This document shows positions 49,431 to 58,222 of a stretch of DNA of 64,000 nucleotides, piece by piece; position 1 is the first letter of the stretch, and every line of letters begins with the position of its first letter. The notes beneath the pieces are model-generated. The model saw nothing but the letters and a program-made list of their open reading frames with translations. It had not been told where the DNA came from and made no database searches. Source of the DNA: Corynebacterium sp. NML98-0116 (GTDB taxonomy: Bacteria > Actinomycetota > Actinomycetes > Mycobacteriales > Mycobacteriaceae). The stretch spans positions 828,875-892,874 of the forward strand of contig NZ_CP017639.1 of NCBI RefSeq assembly GCF_001767255.1, in the 5' to 3' direction. A program made the translations under genes and the position numbers.

Positions 49431-50675
49431 AAGATACGTCAGAACTGCCGTGAGTCCGGCATTGGTAGCTGCTTTCACCGTGGGTGCGTAGTCCGGCAAG
49501 AAGGTCGGCATGTGGTTGACTGGAATGTCTTCCGCGACTCTATTTGCCGCAACGGCTTCATCCCACTGTGCCTTCGGGGTGCACCCGATAAGCCAGTAGA
49601 AGTACGGCACGTCAAACGCCAGGGGGATGACTGGGAAGTCCTCAGACACTGTCTTTCGGTCGGCTTCAGCAGACTCATGCTTGAAAACCTCGTCGAAAGA
49701 CTGGCGGACCTTTGCGTACACCTCGGCGTCATTGCTCATAAGTTCTCCGTGAGCGAAGTACTCGAACGTAGGCGCTTCGGTGGCACCCGATGCTTGCACC
49801 TCTGCGCGAACAACCCGCTCGATGGAGGCGTACATCTGCTCTTTTGTCTTGTTTTGATAAAAGCGACAGTTGAGTACGAGTTCCGCGGAGTCGGGGATAA
49901 TGTTGTTCGTCGTTCCAGCGTGCAAACTGGCAACGGTGACGACTGCGAAGTCAGAAGGATCGACTTCCCGGCCCACGAGACCTTGCAGGCGGGCAATGAT
50001 CATCGCTGCCGTAAACGTTGGGTCTATGGCGTTGTGTGGCATAGAGCCGTGCGCACTTCGCCCCGGGATCGTAATCCTGATGGAGTCACATGCCGCGAAC
50101 TGGGGACCCGCTTTTGACATCACGGTTCCCGCAGGTCCGGGCATTACATGCTGGCCAAAGCAGACGTCAGGACGCGGGATGCGTTCCAGAAGTCCGTCAT
50201 TGACCATCGCTTCTGCCCCTACCCCCAGCTCTTCTCCTGGCTGAAACAGCGCAATGAACGTCCCACGCCAGGCGTGGCGGGTGTTGTCCATAAAACTGCA
50301 CATACTGAGAAGTGCCGTGGTGTGCATGTCATGGCCACAAGCATGCATAGTGCCGACGCTCGTGCCGTCCTCAAGACGCACCTTTTTCTTTGAAGCGTAT
50401 GGAACTTCGGTAGATTCCGTAACTGGGAGCCCATCGAAGTCGGCACGGAACAGTACAGTTGGCCCGTCACCGTTGCGGAAGACCGCACAGATTCCGTAGC
50501 CCCCAATCGGTGCAATTACTTCGCAGTCGAACTGGGTAAGTTCGGCGAGGAGCCGTTGGTGCGTCTCCTCTTCTTGCATCGATAGCTCGGGCGTGGTGTG
50601 CATGAATTCGTAGAATGCACGCTGCCACGATTCGTCAACGACGTAACTGTTGAGAATATCGTTGATGTTGATCAT
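49419..50675 (-). CDS. M20D family amidohydrolase/aminoacylase
   Basis: 418 aa metal-dependent hydrolase related to N-acyl-amino-acid amidohydrolases and HipO/AbgB-like enzymes. Metal and catalytic residues: HACGHDMHTTALL (C113, H115), QPGEE (E148/E149), and the dimerisation domain GRSAHGSMPHNAIDP (about 215-330). ATG at 50675 is chosen for GAGGGAC upstream; an upstream ATG gives 7 extra residues. No signal peptide. The acyl substrate is unknown. The gap to the DUF4921 gene holds only a long-spaced weak inverted repeat. Confidence 0.88.
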   Translation of the reverse strand: MININDILNSYVVDESWQRAFYEFMHTTPELSMQEEETHQRLLAELTQFDCEVIAPIGGYGICAVFRNGDGPTVLFRADFDGLPVTESTEVPYASKKKVRLEDGTSVGTMHACGHDMHTTALLSMCSFMDNTRHAWRGTFIALFQPGEELGVGAEAMVNDGLLERIPRPDVCFGQHVMPGPAGTVMSKAGPQFAACDSIRITIPGRSAHGSMPHNAIDPTFTAAMIIARLQGLVGREVDPSDFAVVTVASLHAGTTNNIIPDSAELVLNCRFYQNKTKEQMYASIERVVRAEVQASGATEAPTFEYFAHGELMSNDAEVYAKVRQSFDEVFKHESAEADRKTVSEDFPVIPLAFDVPYFYWLIGCTPKAQWDEAVAANRVAEDIPVNHMPTFLPDYAPTVKAATNAGLTAVLTYLAQP

Positions 50676-50772
50676 GTACGTCCCTCTGTGCGTCACTCCG
50701 CACGTGCTTGCTTAACTACCATCACATTAAGTAATACCAGTCTTTTGGGAGGAAGGTATAAACAACTTTGGT

Positions 50773-52095
50773 CTAAAGGACTGGGTTGTAGAGGAGAGAG
50801 TTGCGTGACGGGGCACATTCTGTGGCAATACGCAGCGACTTTGTCACATTCCCGGCATCGCGGAGTCGGTAGAGTTTGTCCACCATTTTGTCACGAACAT
50901 CAAACGGGGAAAGCGTATTGACGTAGATTTTAGTGCCGCCTTCGAACCCCGCGAGTGTAGAAATACGCCACTTAATGTTCACCCTCCATGGCATCGGAAG
51001 GTCCAGATCCACAGGCCGGTAGTGCCACTCCTCGTTGCACGCGACCTCAGGTCCCATCGCTGCGTGGATCGCGTGCACGAGGTCCGACAGACCGCGCACT
51101 TCCTGCTCCGACTGCTCCCAAGGTGCGCAGGTTGCGGACTTGGAATAGATGGAGACAGTGGGGTAGCGGTGCCCGATGCCTGCGATGGCGATTGCGAAGT
51201 CGTTCTCCGCGATCACCAGGTTGTGGTAGAACGCGTAGTTCACTCCCCATTCGTTGTACATGTTGATGTTCTGGCGCAGCTTTGCAATCTCCATCTCGGC
51301 CTGCACGCCACGCGCGTCGACGGTGACGAGCTGCTTGTGCAGGTGGTCGAAGGAGGCGCCAGCAGGCGCAAGCCAGTTTTGGAAGACCACGACGTACGGG
51401 GAGTAGGGATTCTTTACGACGAGGTCGTGGAGGGAATCAACTGTGAACTTGAAGAAAGCCCCGTGCTCGTCTTCGGTGAGTGTTCCGGAGCTTGCTAGCT
51501 GTGTGTCGTCGGCGGCGCCGTCGACGAAGTGGCGTCGAGCAATAATGACGTCGTGACCGCCGCCGAAATACGCGGGCGCGATCTCCAAGAGTGACGCCTC
51601 GTCGCGGTCGGGATTCTCTCCGGAGGCCTTGAGGCGGGTGCGAACGATGTCGAGGACGTGGGCCTTGCCAGCGGGGTCCGCGAGGTAGCGGTCCATGTGT
51701 TCCTGCTGGGACTGGGGCATGCTGTAGCCGTAGTTCTTTGCCCAGTAGTCGTAGGAGACTATCTCGAAGAGGTTCGGTACACGGCGGAACTCGGCGGTGG
51801 TGGCGTCGAGCTCTTCGGGCATCGCGTTGCGGACGATCTCCCAACCATCCCGGGTGCGAACCATGCGTGACTTCTCTGGTGGGGTGCGAAGCTGGTGGGC
51901 GTCACAGAAGTTGCAGTGCTCGTGAAAGTCGGAATCGCTGAGCGGGTGCGGGGTTCCTGAGGGGTGGGAAAGGGGCCGGTTTCCTCTGCCTGGGACCGTC
52001 CAAACCTCGGTGCCGGAAAATGGGTTGACTTGCTTGATCGTGCCGTCAGCCATGGTCGTCAGGGCGTCACGATACGAGTGCACTGGAAAAGTCAT
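50773..52095 (-). CDS. DUF4921-like protein with GalT/HIT-type motifs
   Basis: 440 aa. The start ATG 52095 is chosen because the longer frame runs through the divergent gene. It resembles the corynebacterial family DUF4921. It has a CxxC pair (C61, C64 in HCNFCDAH) like the zinc site of galactose-1-phosphate uridylyltransferase, and a HxHxQ motif (H251, H253, Q255 in FDHLHKQL), like the GalT nucleophile motif HPHPQ. Thus a nucleotidyl-transferase or hydrolase fold is suggested, but the substrate is unknown. Predicted leaderless start. Neighbours do not form a clear pathway. Confidence 0.75.
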   Translation of the reverse strand: MTFPVHSYRDALTTMADGTIKQVNPFSGTEVWTVPGRGNRPLSHPSGTPHPLSDSDFHEHCNFCDAHQLRTPPEKSRMVRTRDGWEIVRNAMPEELDATTAEFRRVPNLFEIVSYDYWAKNYGYSMPQSQQEHMDRYLADPAGKAHVLDIVRTRLKASGENPDRDEASLLEIAPAYFGGGHDVIIARRHFVDGAADDTQLASSGTLTEDEHGAFFKFTVDSLHDLVVKNPYSPYVVVFQNWLAPAGASFDHLHKQLVTVDARGVQAEMEIAKLRQNINMYNEWGVNYAFYHNLVIAENDFAIAIAGIGHRYPTVSIYSKSATCAPWEQSEQEVRGLSDLVHAIHAAMGPEVACNEEWHYRPVDLDLPMPWRVNIKWRISTLAGFEGGTKIYVNTLSPFDVRDKMVDKLYRLRDAGNVTKSLRIATECAPSRNSLLYNPVL

Positions 52096-52108
52096 ACCTG
52101 CTACGTTA
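52096..52108 (-). promoter_or_regulatory. Predicted -10 box of the DUF4921-like gene, leaderless
   Basis: Minus-strand TAACGT (52108-52103) ends 7 bases before the ATG at 52095. Only 13 bases separate it from the divergent box at 52122. Confidence 0.45.
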
Positions 52109-52121
52109 CTCCCCGGTGTAT

Positions 52122-52134
52122 TAGCCTGTTCGTC
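52122..52134 (+). promoter_or_regulatory. Predicted -10 box, leaderless, divergent
   Basis: TAGCCT (52122-52127) ends 7 bases before the ATG at 52135. Faces away from the DUF4921-like promoter. Confidence 0.45.
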
Positions 52135-52533
52135 ATGGCGATCATTCAGTTCCATGTGCTGGCCCCCGATGCGTCGGCAGAAAAGTTGGCGGAGGCGTAC
52201 CAGCGCGCAATCGATATTTTGGTGCGGCGCGAAAAACTCACTGCCGGAAATGTTGTGTACACCCCGCATGTAGCGTTGCCTAGCGAGGTCACCGAGGAAC
52301 TGGAAGCAACATACGTGCAGGACAGGCAGGTCTCGGCTGAAGAAGAGGGTGCCGCCCTCCAGCGCTACGACATCGAAGTTGAAGGCGCGAGGAGTCTGAA
52401 CAGCCTGGCGATGGGCCTGTCGCGGATTCTGACCCCGCGAGCGCAGCTTCCATCAGACCCCGTCGCGTTGGAGCAGCAAGACCAGTTTGAGACGCCTGCG
52501 CTTTACCCCTGGACCGTCGAGGTGTTCAGGTAG
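52135..52533 (+). CDS. Hypothetical protein
   Basis: 132 aa, not recognised. It starts MAIIQFHVLAPDASAEKL and has a helix-rich N-terminal half, then charged segments (EGAALQRYDIEVEGARSL) and ends PWTVEVFR. No signal peptide or TM. The ATG at 52135 is set by the -10 box; the frame is open further upstream but that part is antisense to the divergent gene. Its end overlaps the convergent glycerate kinase gene by 31 bases. Confidence 0.68.
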   Translation: MAIIQFHVLAPDASAEKLAEAYQRAIDILVRREKLTAGNVVYTPHVALPSEVTEELEATYVQDRQVSAEEEGAALQRYDIEVEGARSLNSLAMGLSRILTPRAQLPSDPVALEQQDQFETPALYPWTVEVFR

Positions 52534-53627
52534 CGAATCGCCGCCTCGCGGCCTGCGCGGCGGAGTTGCTCACTGGTGTCAGCGATGTTTTCAAGGGGGA
52601 CTGCGATTGCTTCACCAGCGGGTTCGGCGTCGAAGCTACCCGCCACAATTACGCAGACAGCACCCGCATCAGCGGCAAGGTCGCTTACCGTGCGGGCAAC
52701 CTTGCCAGCGGCGGTTTGGGCGTCATAGCGTCCCTCGCCGGTGATGACGAGTCCGGACTGTGCGATAAGATCTGCGAGCCCGCTGGCGTTCGCGATGACG
52801 GGCGCACCGGGGGAGATGGAGACGTGGCTGGCATCGCCGTGCAGGAGCGTTGATAACCAGGTGATGCCGATCGCGATTCCGCCCGCAGCCCCGAAGGCCG
52901 CGGTAGTGGGGTCGAGACCTGCTACTTCGCACAGCCTGGCCAGCCCGCGGTCGAGCTTGGCCACGTCTTCTTCGGAAGCGCCCTTCTGAGGTCCAAATAC
53001 AGCGGCGGAGCCTTCCGGTCCCGTGGCGGGCGAATCCACATCGGTGAGTAGTACCCAGTCGAGCGCGCCTGCGGGAATGTTGACCTTTGCGGTATCGAGG
53101 TCCGCGAGGCGCTCGAGGTCGCCGCCGCCAGGCTTGAGTTGATAGCCCTCAGCGTCGACGGGGTTCGCGCCAAAGGCTACGAGAATGCCGGTGCCACCAT
53201 CGGTGGTTGCCGAGCCGCCCAAGCCGAGCACGATCCGTGTTGCGCCACGGGTTTGTGCGTCGGCGATGAGCACTCCGGTGCCGTAGGTATCGCCGGTCAA
53301 CGGAACTGGTGAATCTGCGACGGCGGGTAGCCCAGAGGCGGCAGCGACGTCGATAAACGCTGTGGTTGAAGCGGCATCATAGGTGTAGGTAGCCTCCGTG
53401 AGGCGCCCCGCGGCGTCCGTGGTGGGCAGGGTGATGCGCTCGCCCTTGAACAGTTCGGAGGTGCCTTCGCCGCCGTCGGCCATTGGGGCGAGTTTGATGG
53501 TTGCGTCCTTTAATATCTCGCGGACGCCTTCTCCGATCCACGTTGCGGCCTGCTCAGCCGACGCCGTGCCTTTGAATGCGTCTGGGGCGATGGTGACTGT
53601 GGTTGGGGTACGCAATGCTTCATCCAT
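52503..53627 (-). CDS. glxK: Glycerate kinase
   Basis: 374 aa kinase of the GarK/GlxK family: ATP + glycerate to phosphoglycerate. N-terminal TIAPDAFKGTASAEQAA and APMADGGEGTSEL are family signatures, as are VLGLGGSATTDGGTG and ITGEGRYDAQTAAGK. ATG at 53627 is chosen because TACACT (53641-53636) ends 8 bases upstream and the protein begins close to the first motif; the longer frame is antisense to the SepIVA-like gene. Confidence 0.93.
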   Translation of the reverse strand: MDEALRTPTTVTIAPDAFKGTASAEQAATWIGEGVREILKDATIKLAPMADGGEGTSELFKGERITLPTTDAAGRLTEATYTYDAASTTAFIDVAAASGLPAVADSPVPLTGDTYGTGVLIADAQTRGATRIVLGLGGSATTDGGTGILVAFGANPVDAEGYQLKPGGGDLERLADLDTAKVNIPAGALDWVLLTDVDSPATGPEGSAAVFGPQKGASEEDVAKLDRGLARLCEVAGLDPTTAAFGAAGGIAIGITWLSTLLHGDASHVSISPGAPVIANASGLADLIAQSGLVITGEGRYDAQTAAGKVARTVSDLAADAGAVCVIVAGSFDAEPAGEAIAVPLENIADTSEQLRRAGREAAIRYLNTSTVQG

Positions 53628-53641
53628 GAGGGCAAAGTGTA
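53628..53641 (-). promoter_or_regulatory. Predicted -10 box of glxK, leaderless
   Basis: Minus-strand TACACT (53641-53636) lies 8 bases from the ATG at 53627. No Shine-Dalgarno sequence. Confidence 0.45.
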
Positions 53642-53688
53642 GTGCATACCTTCCGTTGTGTTGCACACTCAGCGCAGTGGTTCTCGGG

Positions 53689-53701
53689 TACGATGACCGA
53701 C
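53689..53701 (+). promoter_or_regulatory. Predicted -10 box of the SepIVA-like gene, leaderless
   Basis: TACGAT (53689-53694) ends 7 bases before the ATG at 53702; an ATG at 53693 lies inside the box and is therefore unlikely to be the start. Confidence 0.5.
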
Positions 53702-54433
53702 ATGTATCGCGTTTTTGAAGCACTTGATGAACTCGTCCAAATCGTCGAGCAGGCCTACGGCGTGCCAATATCAAGCTCTTGCCTCGTGCCGCGCAACGAA
53801 GTGCTTGCGCTGTTAGACGATATTCGTGACGCAATCCCGAATGAGATGGACGACGCTCAAGATGTCCTCGACCGGCAGGACGCTATCTTGCATGGTGCAC
53901 AGGAACGCGCGGACGATTTGGTGGCTCAAGCCAATGCAGACGCGAAGCACATTATGGATGAGGCAAACGAGCAGTCTCAAGAAATGATTGACGACGCCCA
54001 GTCCCACGCGACCATGCTGGTGACCAACGCTGAAGAGGACTCCCGCGATATGGTCAGCCGCGCACGCGAAGACGCGGAAGCCACCGTGGCGCGAGCACAG
54101 GAAGAAGCTCAGCGCCTGGTTGAAAACGGTCAGAAAGAATACCAGCGCTCAATTGATGAGGGCTTGGCGCAGCAGGAACACCTTGTTTCCGAGGCAGAGG
54201 TCATGCGTCGCGCAGACGAGGAGGCGCACCGCCTGGTCGAGCAGGCGCACGCGGAGTCCTCGCGTCTGCGCGGGGAGTGCGACGAGTTTGTGGATTCCAA
54301 GCTTGCGGAGTTTGAGGAGTCACTTTCCGCAGTGCTTCGCACAGTATCTAAGGACCGTTCTGCGCTCCGGCGTGGCGCCGGCGTCTCAGGCGGCAGCCAA
54401 CGCGCGGAGCGTTACGACTACGGCGAGCATTAG
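53702..54433 (+). CDS. sepIVA: DivIVA-like septation protein (SepIVA-like)
   Basis: 243 aa, almost entirely coiled coil (residues about 45-225, Ala/Glu/Arg/Gln heptads such as AREDAEATVARAQEEAQRL). A short N-terminal part MYRVFEALDELVQIVEQAYG is followed by PRNEVLALLDDIRD. Position upstream of yceD-rnc-fpg matches the mycobacterial Rv2927c/SepIVA locus, a DivIVA-like protein needed for septation. The role is inferred from synteny and coiled-coil pattern. The extreme C-terminus is charged (RAERYDYGEH). Confidence 0.78.
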   Translation: MYRVFEALDELVQIVEQAYGVPISSSCLVPRNEVLALLDDIRDAIPNEMDDAQDVLDRQDAILHGAQERADDLVAQANADAKHIMDEANEQSQEMIDDAQSHATMLVTNAEEDSRDMVSRAREDAEATVARAQEEAQRLVENGQKEYQRSIDEGLAQQEHLVSEAEVMRRADEEAHRLVEQAHAESSRLRGECDEFVDSKLAEFEESLSAVLRTVSKDRSALRRGAGVSGGSQRAERYDYGEH

Positions 54434-54480
54434 GAACGCACAAGAGAAAACCAGGTAGCACTTCCGGAAGAAAACCGATG

Positions 54481-54496
54481 TAGAGTTTGGGTTGCT
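54481..54496 (+). promoter_or_regulatory. Predicted -10 box of yceD, short leader
   Basis: TAGAGT (54481-54486) ends 10 bases before the ATG at 54497. The leader would be only a few bases. Confidence 0.35.
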
Positions 54497-55033
54497 ATGG
54501 CTAAAAATCCTTTCATTATTCAAGTAGCTGACGCTCTGCACGGCGACGGCATGCCGGTAGTTGTCCACAACGTGGGCCCAGCTCCTTCCCGCATCGGGCC
54601 GGAGATGATCGCAATTCCGGAAGGCCAGGAGGTGGCCGTTGACGCTACCGTGACCCCGCTTGGTTCTGGCGTGATGGTCGACGCCACCGTGACCGCGGTA
54701 CTGGAAGGGCAGTGCGTACGCTGCCTGCGCACCCTGCAGCCGACGGAAACGCTGCGTGTCTCCCAGGTGTTTTCTAACGGCGACGACTTCATCCAGGGTG
54801 ATGAAGAAGTAGAGGAAGACGCAGGATCCGGGGATGAGATCATGCGCATCGTGGAAGAAACGGTTGATCTCGAGCAGGCCTTCGTCGACGAAGCTGGCCT
54901 CACACTGCCGTTTAACCCGACCTGCCAGCCTGCATGCCCCGAAGACAGCGACGTTCCGGCACCAGACGGCATCAGCGGCGAAGCAACCGACGCGGTGGAT
55001 CCGCGCTGGGCTGGATTGGAGAAGTTCCTATGA
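54497..55033 (+). CDS. yceD: YceD/DUF177 family protein
   Basis: 178 aa. The family usually precedes rpmF and is linked to large-subunit rRNA or ribosome metabolism. Cysteines typical of the family: CVRCLR in the middle and CQPACPED near the C-terminus. An acidic segment (GDEEVEEDAGSGDE) joins them. No rpmF follows; rnc comes directly, with a four-base ATGA overlap. No Shine-Dalgarno sequence before the ATG at 54497. Confidence 0.88.
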   Translation: MAKNPFIIQVADALHGDGMPVVVHNVGPAPSRIGPEMIAIPEGQEVAVDATVTPLGSGVMVDATVTAVLEGQCVRCLRTLQPTETLRVSQVFSNGDDFIQGDEEVEEDAGSGDEIMRIVEETVDLEQAFVDEAGLTLPFNPTCQPACPEDSDVPAPDGISGEATDAVDPRWAGLEKFL

Positions 55034-55815
55034 GCCGGCGTTCAAAGAAGAATCGCGTCAGCGGCGAAGAAGCGTGGAACAGCGCGTTCTCCGAAGTAGA
55101 CCATGCGCCTCTGCTCGAGTGGCTGGGTGTGGATCTGGACGACGAACTGTTGCGACTCGCCTTGACACATCGCTCCTTTGCCAACGAGCACGACTACCTG
55201 CCAAATAACGAGCGGCTTGAGTTTCTCGGAGACGCAGTGCTCGGTCTGACCGTAGCCACGAAGCTCTTCGAGATCTACCCTTCGAGCTCCGAGTCGGTGC
55301 TCTCCCCGATGCGGGCCTCAATTGTGTCACGCTACGGGTTGGCGGATGTCGCCCGTGGCATCGAGCTTGGTAAGTACGTGCTGCTTGGAAAAGGCGAGTT
55401 GCATACCGGTGGCAGGGACAAAGAGTCCATCCTCGCCGATACGACGGAGGCGCTCTTTGGCGCGATCTATCGGCAGCACGGATTCGAAGCAGCCCGCGAC
55501 GTAATTCTTAAGCTCTTCCACGAGAAGCTCCACAACGCGACGGCACACGGCCACAGGCAAGACTGGAAGACTGTGCTGCAGGAACGCCTCGCGGAACGTG
55601 GCATCCCAATGGTCGAGTACGAAACGACGTCTGAAGGCCCCGAGCACGACCTCGAATTTACGTCGTACGCGATCATTCTTGGTGAAAACCGCGGACGTGG
55701 AGTGGCGCACAACAAAAAGCTCGCCGAGCAAGAAGCAGCCAGGGAAGCAGTGGCGTTCCTCCAGAAGCACCCGGAAGCGCTCGTTCTTGAGCAGCAGACC
55801 CAAGACAAGGCGTAG
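55030..55815 (+). CDS. rnc: Ribonuclease III
   Basis: 261 aa double-strand RNA endonuclease for rRNA and mRNA processing. The catalytic motif is NNERLEFLGDAVLGL (E64, D68), with D137 and E140 in ADTTEALFGAIY. The C-terminal dsRNA-binding domain runs about 175-250 (DWKTVLQERLAERG, then KLAEQEAAREAV). The ATG at 55030 overlaps yceD; the frame is open further upstream inside yceD. fpg starts three bases after the stop. Confidence 0.95.
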   Translation: MSRRSKKNRVSGEEAWNSAFSEVDHAPLLEWLGVDLDDELLRLALTHRSFANEHDYLPNNERLEFLGDAVLGLTVATKLFEIYPSSSESVLSPMRASIVSRYGLADVARGIELGKYVLLGKGELHTGGRDKESILADTTEALFGAIYRQHGFEAARDVILKLFHEKLHNATAHGHRQDWKTVLQERLAERGIPMVEYETTSEGPEHDLEFTSYAIILGENRGRGVAHNKKLAEQEAAREAVAFLQKHPEALVLEQQTQDKA

Positions 55816-55818
55816 CTG

Positions 55819-56655
55819 ATGCCCGAACTGCCGGAAGTTGAGGTCGTGCGTCGTGGCCTGAACGAGCACATTGTTGGCAGGACATTCGACAGTATCGAGG
55901 TCGCGCACCCCAGGGCGGTCAGGGAGAACACCGTCGATTTGGCAACAACTCTCCCCGGGCTCCGCGTCACGGGCACCGGACGCCGTGGCAAGTACCTCTG
56001 GCTGACGCTGTCCGACGGAGCCTGCCTCCTGGTGCACCTTAGAATGAGCGGCCAGATGCTCGTCGGCGCGCCGGGCAGCGTAGATAGCCCGCATGCGCGA
56101 ATTCGCGCCAGAATGGGTGCCGTTGAGCTGGTATTCGTTGACCAGCGGACATTCGGCTCGTGGCAGTACTGCGAGCTTGTCGATGGCATCCCAGAACGTG
56201 CAAGCCACATTGCGATGGACCCGTTCGAGGAAGGCTTCGACGTTGATACAACTGCAGAGTTGATGCGGCACAAGCGATCTGCGGTCAAAACGGTGTTGTT
56301 GAATCAGGCCGTAGTCAGCGGTATTGGATCCATCTACGCTGACGAGGCAATGTGGGCGGCACGCGTCGCGCCGTGGCAGCGGGCAGATACGCTCAGCCAG
56401 GAAACTGCGGTTGAACTCCTCAACGCATCGCGTGCTGTCATGGAGCGTGCACTCGCCCAAGGCGGAACGAGCTTCGACTCCTTGTACGTGAACGTCAATG
56501 GTGCCTCGGGGTATTTTGCCCGCTCGCTGAATGCCTACGGGCGCGCGGGTGAACCTTGCGCCCGCTGCGGGGACGCCATTGTGAAGACGGTCGTGAACCA
56601 GCGGTCGAGTTATTACTGCCCAACATGCCAAGATCCTGAGCAAAATCGCGAATAA
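55819..56655 (+). CDS. fpg: Formamidopyrimidine-DNA glycosylase
   Basis: 278 aa bifunctional base-excision enzyme for 8-oxoG and formamidopyrimidine (MutM). The N-terminal catalytic PELPEVEVVRRGL is intact (P2, E3). Also GRRGKYLWL, the helix-two-turn-helix region (NQAVVSGIGSIYADEA) and a zinc finger CARC-x16-CPTC. Length normal. A predicted leaderless promoter for the symporter follows 15 bases later. Confidence 0.96.
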   Translation: MPELPEVEVVRRGLNEHIVGRTFDSIEVAHPRAVRENTVDLATTLPGLRVTGTGRRGKYLWLTLSDGACLLVHLRMSGQMLVGAPGSVDSPHARIRARMGAVELVFVDQRTFGSWQYCELVDGIPERASHIAMDPFEEGFDVDTTAELMRHKRSAVKTVLLNQAVVSGIGSIYADEAMWAARVAPWQRADTLSQETAVELLNASRAVMERALAQGGTSFDSLYVNVNGASGYFARSLNAYGRAGEPCARCGDAIVKTVVNQRSSYYCPTCQDPEQNRE

Positions 56656-56670
56656 TCCTGTCATTGCGAC

Positions 56671-56683
56671 TAGGATTCTCCGC
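56671..56683 (+). promoter_or_regulatory. Predicted -10 box of the AGCS symporter gene, leaderless
   Basis: TAGGAT (56671-56676) ends 7 bases before the ATG at 56684; no Shine-Dalgarno sequence. Confidence 0.5.
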
Positions 56684-58219
56684 ATGGAAAAAGCAACCGA
56701 GTTCATTGACGGAACTCTCAACGGCATCATCTGGGACATTGTCCCGTGGCTCCTTCTTGCTGCGGGTGTCTACTTCGGGCTACGTACCTTGTTCGTACAG
56801 GTCCGACTGCTTCCGGAAATGTTCAAGGCGGTCACTGAGACCCCGAAGGGCAAAGACCGCGACGGGCGCGATTTGGACGAAGAATACGGCGGTATTTCTG
56901 CGTTCAAGGCGTTTACCATTTCCGCTGCTTCCCGCGTGGGCACGGGCAACATCGCTGGTGTCGCTCTCGCGATCTCGGTTGGCGGGCCTGGCGCAGTGTT
57001 CTGGATGTGGATGATCGCCATTGTGGGTGGCGCCACCGCGTTCGTCGAGTCCACGCTGGCACAGCTGTGGAAGACGAAAGACGAAAGCGGCAACTACCAC
57101 GGTGGTCCCGCCTACTACATGACGCGCGGACTCGGGTGGCGCCCGCTCGCCGTGATCTTCGCTGTTGCGCTCTCGTTCACCTATGGCTTTGTGTACAACG
57201 CAATTCAGACGAACTCCATCGTTGAGGCCGTCGGCGGTTCTGTTGGCTCCGACTCGATGACGCTGAAGCTGATTGTGGCAGTGATCCTTGCTGCCCTGAC
57301 TTCTGCCATCATCTTCGGCGGTGTGACCCGTATCGCGAACTTCACGCAGGTCGTCGTTCCTTTCATGGCGGTCGCCTACATCCTGGTTGGCCTGCTGGTA
57401 GTCATTCTGAACATTCAGGAAGTTCCAGGGATGATCGCGCTGATCGTCGGCCACGCCCTGGGGCTGAAGCAGGTTGGTGGTGCGACGCTGGGTATGGCGT
57501 TTGTCTGGGGTATGCGCCGTGGTCTGTTCTCGAACGAGGCCGGCCAGGGGTCCGCTCCGAACGCAGCGGCTACTGCGACGGTATCGCACCCGGTGAAGCA
57601 GGGACTGGTGCAGACGCTCGGCGTGTACTTCGACACCCTCGTTGTGTGCTCGATTACGGCGTTCGTCGTGCTGCTCGGCCCTGAGATCAACTACGGCTTG
57701 GATGATGTACAGGGTGCATCGTTGACGCAGTCCGCCTTGGCGGCAACGGTGGGTGCGTGGGGCACGCACTTCATCACGTTCATTCTCTTCTTCCTCGCCT
57801 TCTCGTCAGTGATCGGTAACTACTACCTTGCGCAGGCGAATATTGAGTACCTCTCGGACTCGAAGACGGTGCTGAACGTTTTCCGCTGCGGTGTCATCGT
57901 CTTTGTGTTCTTCGGAGCGTTCGGCTCGATTCCGCTGGTGTGGTCGCTTGGCGACACAATGGCGGGAACCATGGCCATCATCAACATCATCGCGATCGTC
58001 CCGCTTGCGGGCGTCGCCATCAAGCTGCTGAAGAACTACAACGAGCAGCGCGTCCAGGGCATCGACCCGGTGTTCCACCGCGACATGATGCCTGAGGTCA
58101 AGAACGTAGAGTTCTGGGACGGCTCCGACCCGGTCACGCGCCGCAGCCTGGAGGACCGCATCACGGCTTCCGAGGCCCGCGCCGTAGGTGAAGACAACGA
58201 GCAGGGCGGTTTGAAGTAG
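56684..58219 (+). CDS. Alanine/glycine:cation symporter (AGCS family)
   Basis: 511 aa sodium-coupled amino-acid carrier. About 10-11 hydrophobic segments. Family stretches: SRVGTGNIAGVALAISVGGPG, WMIAIVGGATAFVESTLAQL, GGPAYYMTRGLG and RGLFSNEAGQGSAPNAAA. The C-terminal tail is hydrophilic. Alanine or glycine as substrate is from the family only. acyP follows after three bases. Confidence 0.93.
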   Translation: MEKATEFIDGTLNGIIWDIVPWLLLAAGVYFGLRTLFVQVRLLPEMFKAVTETPKGKDRDGRDLDEEYGGISAFKAFTISAASRVGTGNIAGVALAISVGGPGAVFWMWMIAIVGGATAFVESTLAQLWKTKDESGNYHGGPAYYMTRGLGWRPLAVIFAVALSFTYGFVYNAIQTNSIVEAVGGSVGSDSMTLKLIVAVILAALTSAIIFGGVTRIANFTQVVVPFMAVAYILVGLLVVILNIQEVPGMIALIVGHALGLKQVGGATLGMAFVWGMRRGLFSNEAGQGSAPNAAATATVSHPVKQGLVQTLGVYFDTLVVCSITAFVVLLGPEINYGLDDVQGASLTQSALAATVGAWGTHFITFILFFLAFSSVIGNYYLAQANIEYLSDSKTVLNVFRCGVIVFVFFGAFGSIPLVWSLGDTMAGTMAIINIIAIVPLAGVAIKLLKNYNEQRVQGIDPVFHRDMMPEVKNVEFWDGSDPVTRRSLEDRITASEARAVGEDNEQGGLK

Positions 58220-58222
58220 CCG

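Noticed and set aside
50737-50784. CCAGTC/GACTGG inverted repeat after the DUF4921-like gene
   Set aside because: Six pairs separated by a 36-base loop without a T-run; could be chance.
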